Assembly: GCA_050293315.1 (NCBI GenBank)
Contig: JBNKMS010000013.1
Location: forward strand, 1 to 57,322
DNA: 57,322 bases
Origin: CBFDBF01 sp050293315
GTDB lineage: Bacteria; Pseudomonadota; Gammaproteobacteria; Chromatiales; Chromatiaceae
Direction: 5' to 3'
A model generated the notes under the pieces. That model was not told the DNA's origin and made no database searches. It worked only from the letters and a program-made list of their open reading frames with translations. Positions 53,516-57,322 of this stretch are shown here, piece by piece. Each line of letters opens with the position of its first letter. Position 1 is the first letter of the stretch. The position numbers and the translations under genes were made by a program.

Positions 53516-54231
53516 AGATCAGTAATAATTTTCGCAGCCTAAAAACTCCTGCGCTCCTGTTTTCCCATCTGCGATTGGCTGCGAGCCCCTTTCTTTTATA
53601 CGCGTAAAAGAAAGGGGCGAAAGAAAAACGCGCCCGACGACTTGCCCTGCGGGTCCCCTACGCTCCTCACGATCTCAGGGGCCCCATCGACGGGTGAGCG
53701 ATGACCGTTGATCCAGTGGATCAACGCAGCATTGCGAACGCCTCGCATGGACGCGAGGCTGGGCCGGTGCGCCAGGGAAGGCTTGTGCCACATAACCATC
53801 CCTGGTGATTCATGCCAGCCCGGACATCCCTGTCCGGGCGTTCGCCAGACTGCAAATGTCCACTGAACATTTGGTTCTGGCTCACCCCTACGGGCCTTCT
53901 CCTTCAATCGTTGCGGTGCTCGGCTGCGTCTGACGGGTTTGGGGTGGCCACCCCTAATGCCGTGTGTTCCGCCGAGCATCGCAGTCACGTGAGGATTAGG
54001 CCTGTAAGGGGCCGGCAGGGATGCCGGCCCTCTTCCGCGGGCAAGGGATTGCCCGTCGGAAGAGCCCCGAACGGGACGAGAAGCGCAGGGTATCAGCAGG
54101 ACGGAACACTCGGTTGTCTTTTTCTTTCGCCTATTTCTTTTGGACAAGCAAAAGAAATAGGCTCGTAGCCCCTGCTGGGAAAAGAAAAAGAGCGCTGAAG
54201 GTTAAGGGCTACGAAAATTATTACCAATCTA
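53516..54231. repeat. Structured dispersed repeat, copy D (complete, both ends)
   Basis: The full element is 53577-54170 (594 bp), bounded by GGCTGCGAGCC and the inverted GGCTCGTAGCC. Each end holds a hairpin: GCCCCTTTCTTTTA stem 53585-53618 on the left, GCCTATTTCTTTTG stem 54129-54162 on the right, both 14 bp with 6-nt loops. Outward short repeats flank it at 53516-53541 and 54208-54231, each 37 bp from the end. The interior is a mosaic of small hairpins shared with copies A, B, C and E. The frames open here on both strands are not genes. A further short repeat piece lies at 53469-53481. Confidence 0.85.
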
Positions 54232-54347
54232 ACTAAAAAGCCATTGAGGCCCACAATCAAATCGCAGCGACAGATAGGCTGCAAACATGATTACCATGCT
54301 GTAGACGCTATGGTACGAGAGGGGAGTGGGCTCCAACCCACTTCACT

Positions 54348-56375
54348 CTACCAACTGTACTTCAGATCCACGCTGTAATTGCGTTCCGGCAGCGGGTAGG
54401 CGTTATACCTGCCTGGGGTCAAGGTGCTCTTGATGCCGTAGTCATATGCCTCTTCATCAAAGATGTTATTGGCCCTGGCCGTCAGTTCCCACCCTTTGAA
54501 GCTGCCCTGCAGCATAAGATCGGTAAACCAATATGAGGGGATCTTATGCAGTGTGTTCTCCTGGTCATTATCGAAACGCTTTGACCCGACGTAGCTGGAG
54601 GTTGCCGCGAACAGCAGATTGGACATGATTCTGGCCTCTATTCCGAGGCTGGCGGTATGTCCAGGCACCATCGGTATATCATTACCGGCATAAACGCCAC
54701 TACGGAATCTGGATACTGTGTGGGCGTAGTTCGCCTTAAGCGATACATCCTCAGACAACTGCAGTCTGGAGGTCAATTCCGCGCCGTAGCGTTTGGTCGG
54801 GTCGAGGTTTGTGTTCTCCCCCCAGGCACCGGCCGCCGGACTGTAGTGGATCTCATTCTTCAGTCGCATGGCGTAGATGGTGCCCTTTAGTAACAAACTT
54901 TTATCGCGGTACTCGGCCCCAAGGTCGATATGGTTTGCGGTCTGCGGCTCAAGGTGGGAGAAGCTGTTGCTCTCAAACAGCTCATCCACGGTGGCAAAGC
55001 GGACGCTGCGCTCATATCTGCCAAATAGCGAGAGCTTGGGGTTGAGCTGGTGGCGCAGGCCTAGCTCAAACATATTCTCATGTTCACTATTGTCATAGTC
55101 CGGCGGCGCCTGTGCACCAAAGAATGCGCCTGGGGCGGTGGCATCATATATGTCCCGTGCCTTGAGATGCACCCACTGTCGCCGCGCACCTGCGGTAAGC
55201 GTAGTGTCGGCCGTGAGCGCATTGGATGTATGGGCATAGAGCGCCAGACTGGTCTGTGAGATATCCAATATATGGATAGGCGCGCTGTTTTCGGTCTGCC
55301 TGCGCTCGGAGTCATACTGCGAGTCGTAGTAGTCAACACCAATGGTCACAAGGCTGTCACCCTCTGGGCCATAGGAGATACGCAGACGTGGGGTCAGGGA
55401 CCAGGTCTCCAGATCTGAATCCAGGTAGTCAGAGAAGCCGAAGCCGTAGTCAAAGAATGCCTGCTGACCCTTTTTGCGATAACCACCATCGACAATCAGC
55501 TCAACACGGTCGTTGATATAGTGGCTGAATCCAGTAGTGACAAAGTGGCCCTGCTGATCGACATAGTCGTTTGGATTACCGGTCCCCCTGCGGTCAGCCC
55601 CCAGCTCATCCAGCGCAATAGTCGGGTCTACCGTGCGCGGGCCGGGCAGCCGCAGCTCCTGCTTATCGCTACCAAACTGTAGAAACAGTTCGCCGGCATC
55701 ATGGGTAAAACGGAGATCGGCCTGCAGATTGCGCTGCCTCAGTTCGTTGTTATCACGATAGCCATCTGATCTGATCCGGTTGGCCGCTATGTTTAGAGAT
55801 AGATTGTCTGTTGCATGGGTAATGGAGAGGGCGGCCTCTCTGCTACCAAATGACCCGGCCCCGGCCTGAATAGAACCGCTGGTCCCGGCTGTGCCGTGTG
55901 ATTTGGTGATGATGTTTACACTGCCTCCGGCGGCGCCGTCACCATAGAGTACTGAACCGCCACTGCGTACGATCTCAATCCGTTCGATATTGGCAATAGG
56001 TATGGCGGCAAAGTCTACCGCCGACATATCTACATCATTCAGCCTGCGTCCGTCGAGCAAGATGAGCGTGTTCTGGCTGCCGGTCATGCCGAAGCCGCGT
56101 ATGTCGATCCCACTACGGGCAGCGTGGTTGCCAAAATAGCTGTTACTGAATACCCCGGCCTCGAGGGAGAGCAGCTCCGGCAGGGTGGTGGCTGGGCTGT
56201 TGTTTATATCTTCAGCAGTAATGACAGTTACATTGGCAGGAGCTTTCTCTATCTCATCGCCGATACGTGAATCGGTGATGATTATCTCCATGGAATCTTC
56301 TGCAACTGCCAGAGAGGGTAGGATTAGAGCTACAGATAGCAGCCAAATAGGGCTGCGAAATTTATATAGGCGCAT
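54348..56375 (-). CDS. btuB: TonB-dependent receptor, BtuB-type (vitamin B12)
   Basis: An outer-membrane barrel of 675 residues that imports a large ligand with TonB energy. The signal peptide (LLSVALILPSLAVA) is followed by a TonB-box-like MEIIITDSR and a plug domain with PELLSLEAGV, DGRRLND, RIEIVRSGGSVLYGDGA and GGSVNII. The chain ends in YSVDLKYSW with the aromatic last residue needed for barrel assembly. A cobalamin riboswitch in its leader points to a corrinoid ligand. The start at 56375 fits the signal peptide, with GGGGAT upstream. No BtuCDF genes are in view. Confidence 0.9.
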   Translation of the reverse strand: MRLYKFRSPIWLLSVALILPSLAVAEDSMEIIITDSRIGDEIEKAPANVTVITAEDINNSPATTLPELLSLEAGVFSNSYFGNHAARSGIDIRGFGMTGSQNTLILLDGRRLNDVDMSAVDFAAIPIANIERIEIVRSGGSVLYGDGAAGGSVNIITKSHGTAGTSGSIQAGAGSFGSREAALSITHATDNLSLNIAANRIRSDGYRDNNELRQRNLQADLRFTHDAGELFLQFGSDKQELRLPGPRTVDPTIALDELGADRRGTGNPNDYVDQQGHFVTTGFSHYINDRVELIVDGGYRKKGQQAFFDYGFGFSDYLDSDLETWSLTPRLRISYGPEGDSLVTIGVDYYDSQYDSERRQTENSAPIHILDISQTSLALYAHTSNALTADTTLTAGARRQWVHLKARDIYDATAPGAFFGAQAPPDYDNSEHENMFELGLRHQLNPKLSLFGRYERSVRFATVDELFESNSFSHLEPQTANHIDLGAEYRDKSLLLKGTIYAMRLKNEIHYSPAAGAWGENTNLDPTKRYGAELTSRLQLSEDVSLKANYAHTVSRFRSGVYAGNDIPMVPGHTASLGIEARIMSNLLFAATSSYVGSKRFDNDQENTLHKIPSYWFTDLMLQGSFKGWELTARANNIFDEEAYDYGIKSTLTPGRYNAYPLPERNYSVDLKYSW

Positions 56376-56499
56376 TGTTATTATCCCCAGAGCGCACACC
56401 CGCGCGCAAAGTGTAGGTTTGTGCGTACAGTGGGGAGAGAGGGAGAGATTGGAGAATCCAGCCCTGACGAAGCCCGCCGCTACGCTTTAGAGTTATATG

Positions 56500-56655
56500 C
56501 CTGGGGCCGGTCTCCGGGCTCGCGGACTGGACTGGTGTCCAGACAGACCGCCTTCCCACGCTATGCGCAGTGGCTGTGTGGTCTGCCTTAATCCGCCTAC
56601 CGTTGCGGGGGCAGCGTCGGAATTGTTGGTCAGGTATGACCTAACGCACCGACTT
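56500..56655 (-). ncRNA. Cobalamin riboswitch
   Basis: On the minus strand, from the 5' side: GGTGCG (56645-56650), GCTGCCCCCGCAACGGT (56599-56615), GGGAAGGCGG, and the B12 box GAGCCCGGAGACCGGCC (56504-56521). These are the conserved blocks of the AdoCbl riboswitch in the right order and spacing. It lies ~130 nt before the receptor start, so it probably represses it when cobalamin is abundant, by hiding the ribosome site or terminating. Confidence 0.93.
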
Positions 56656-56849
56656 CTCGTTTCACTCCGTGGAGAGATCTCCGTGGAGCACCCGAGGCGG
56701 GGGCAATTTAACTTTTTAGTGTGAACAGTGTCAAGGAAAAGATTTATTTACTCCCCCACTTGCAGGTTTTTACAGATGGTTGTTCATTCATCGAGTAGCA
56801 AACGCAAAGCTTCCGCTCCATGCTCACGCCCCTCGCCGGTTTTTAAGTT

Positions 56850-57322
56850 AGATCAGTAATTAGTTTCGCAGCCTAATCGCACTGTTGTCTTAACTGACAC
56901 CGATGTCAGGCTGCAAGTCCCTTTCTTTTGGACGCTCAAAAGAAAGGGACGAAAGAAAAGAGCGCCCGAGTGTTACCCCCTACGGGTGCCCTGCGCTTCT
57001 CGTCCCGTTCGGGGCTCTTCCGACGGGACATCCCTGTCCCGCGGAAGAGGGCCGGCTTCCCTGCAGGCCCCTTTCAGGCCTGATCCTCACGGGACTGCGA
57101 TGCTCGGTGTAACACACGGGTATTTGGTGTGGCACCCCTACCTCCTCCGACGCAGCCGAGTACCGTAACCGCAACAGGATCAGGCCCGTAGGGGCGCCGC
57201 ATGGACGCGGCGCCTCCAGCGAGGGATAGGGATATCCCTTCGCTGGAGCCCCTGGGGCGGTGAGGAACGGAGGGAACCACGTAGTGGCAAGTCGTGGAGT
57301 GTCTTTTTCTTTCGCCTATTTC
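56850..57322. repeat. Structured dispersed repeat, copy E (right end cut by window)
   Basis: Short repeat 56850-56873, 35-bp spacer, GGCTGCAA at 56909, 14-bp stem 56917-56950 with a 6-nt loop. The interior resembles copy B on the left and copy C on the right, with CCACTAC-GTGG near 57276-57287 replacing CCCTACGGG. The right end begins GCCTATTTC at the window edge, matching the right hairpin of copy D, so the element is about 450 bp. The stretch 56724-56849 shows nothing recognisable. Confidence 0.8.

Noticed and set aside
53596..54236. Frames of 71 to 183 codons on both strands within repeat copy D
   Set aside because: All lie inside hairpin modules of the element and change with the module order in other copies.

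Overview
The window is chromosomal DNA of a gammaproteobacterium, most likely a sulfur oxidiser near Chromatiales/Sedimenticola (inference). Three things point there: a dissimilatory-type ATP sulfurylase, VPLPA-CTERM surface proteins, and a core gene order (yciK-gph-ubiG ... mtaD-mtnA-gyrA-serC-pheA-hisC-tyrA-aroA-cmk-rpsA-ihfB) that, from memory, is the order in Pseudomonas aeruginosa PA3173-PA3161. No rRNA, tRNA, CRISPR array, prophage or transposase gene was recognised.

Layout. 0-0.4 kb: end of a structured dispersed repeat. 0.4-8.1 kb: MBL hydrolase, TrmO and an AddB/AddA-like nuclease-helicase pair. 8.2-13.1 kb: sat, a sulfotransferase-like gene and a KefG/KefB-type K+ efflux pair. 13.1-15.6 kb: an accessory patch with two repeat elements, a decayed higBA module and two unknown genes. 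15.6-25.1 kb: acylphosphatase, adk, a secretin-domain protein, a PLD-like protein, purB, a glutamine amidotransferase, an SSS symporter, mnmA, a possible Cys-His-Asp hydrolase and a diguanylate cyclase. 25.2-49.9 kb: the conserved core block. It is interrupted at 27.5-31.3 kb (secreted metalloprotease, lipase, VPLPA-CTERM protein), at 32.7-33.4 kb (membrane protein), at 34.5-35.7 kb (VPLPA-CTERM gene flanked by a duplicated mtnA 3' end) and at 43.9-45.6 kb (Ala/Glu-rich lipoprotein and CbiM-like permease). 49.9-53.4 kb: pabB, a tiny membrane-protein gene, a SET-domain pair, a DUF559 nuclease and lexA. 53.5-57.3 kb: a complete 594-bp structured repeat, a TonB receptor under a cobalamin riboswitch, and a further repeat cut by the window end.

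How the genes work together. serC, serA, pheA, hisC, tyrA, aroA and cmk form a tightly packed serine/aromatic/histidine and nucleotide run leading to rpsA and ihfB. mtaD and mtnA are divergent neighbours acting on methylthioadenosine-derived metabolites. ubiG and gph overlap.

Two signals stand out. First, lexA and a 51-codon membrane-protein gene 2 kb away share one promoter design: two GTTC-N7-GTTC boxes (one perfect, one with a single mismatch in each promoter) starting exactly 31 bp apart. This is the SOS box known from alphaproteobacteria, and it suggests a new SOS-induced small membrane protein. Second, five copies of a modular element end in a 14-bp stem/6-nt loop hairpin with compensatory base changes, and each visible end has an outward short repeat 35-37 bp away. 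This looks like an undescribed family of hairpin-ended mobile DNA.
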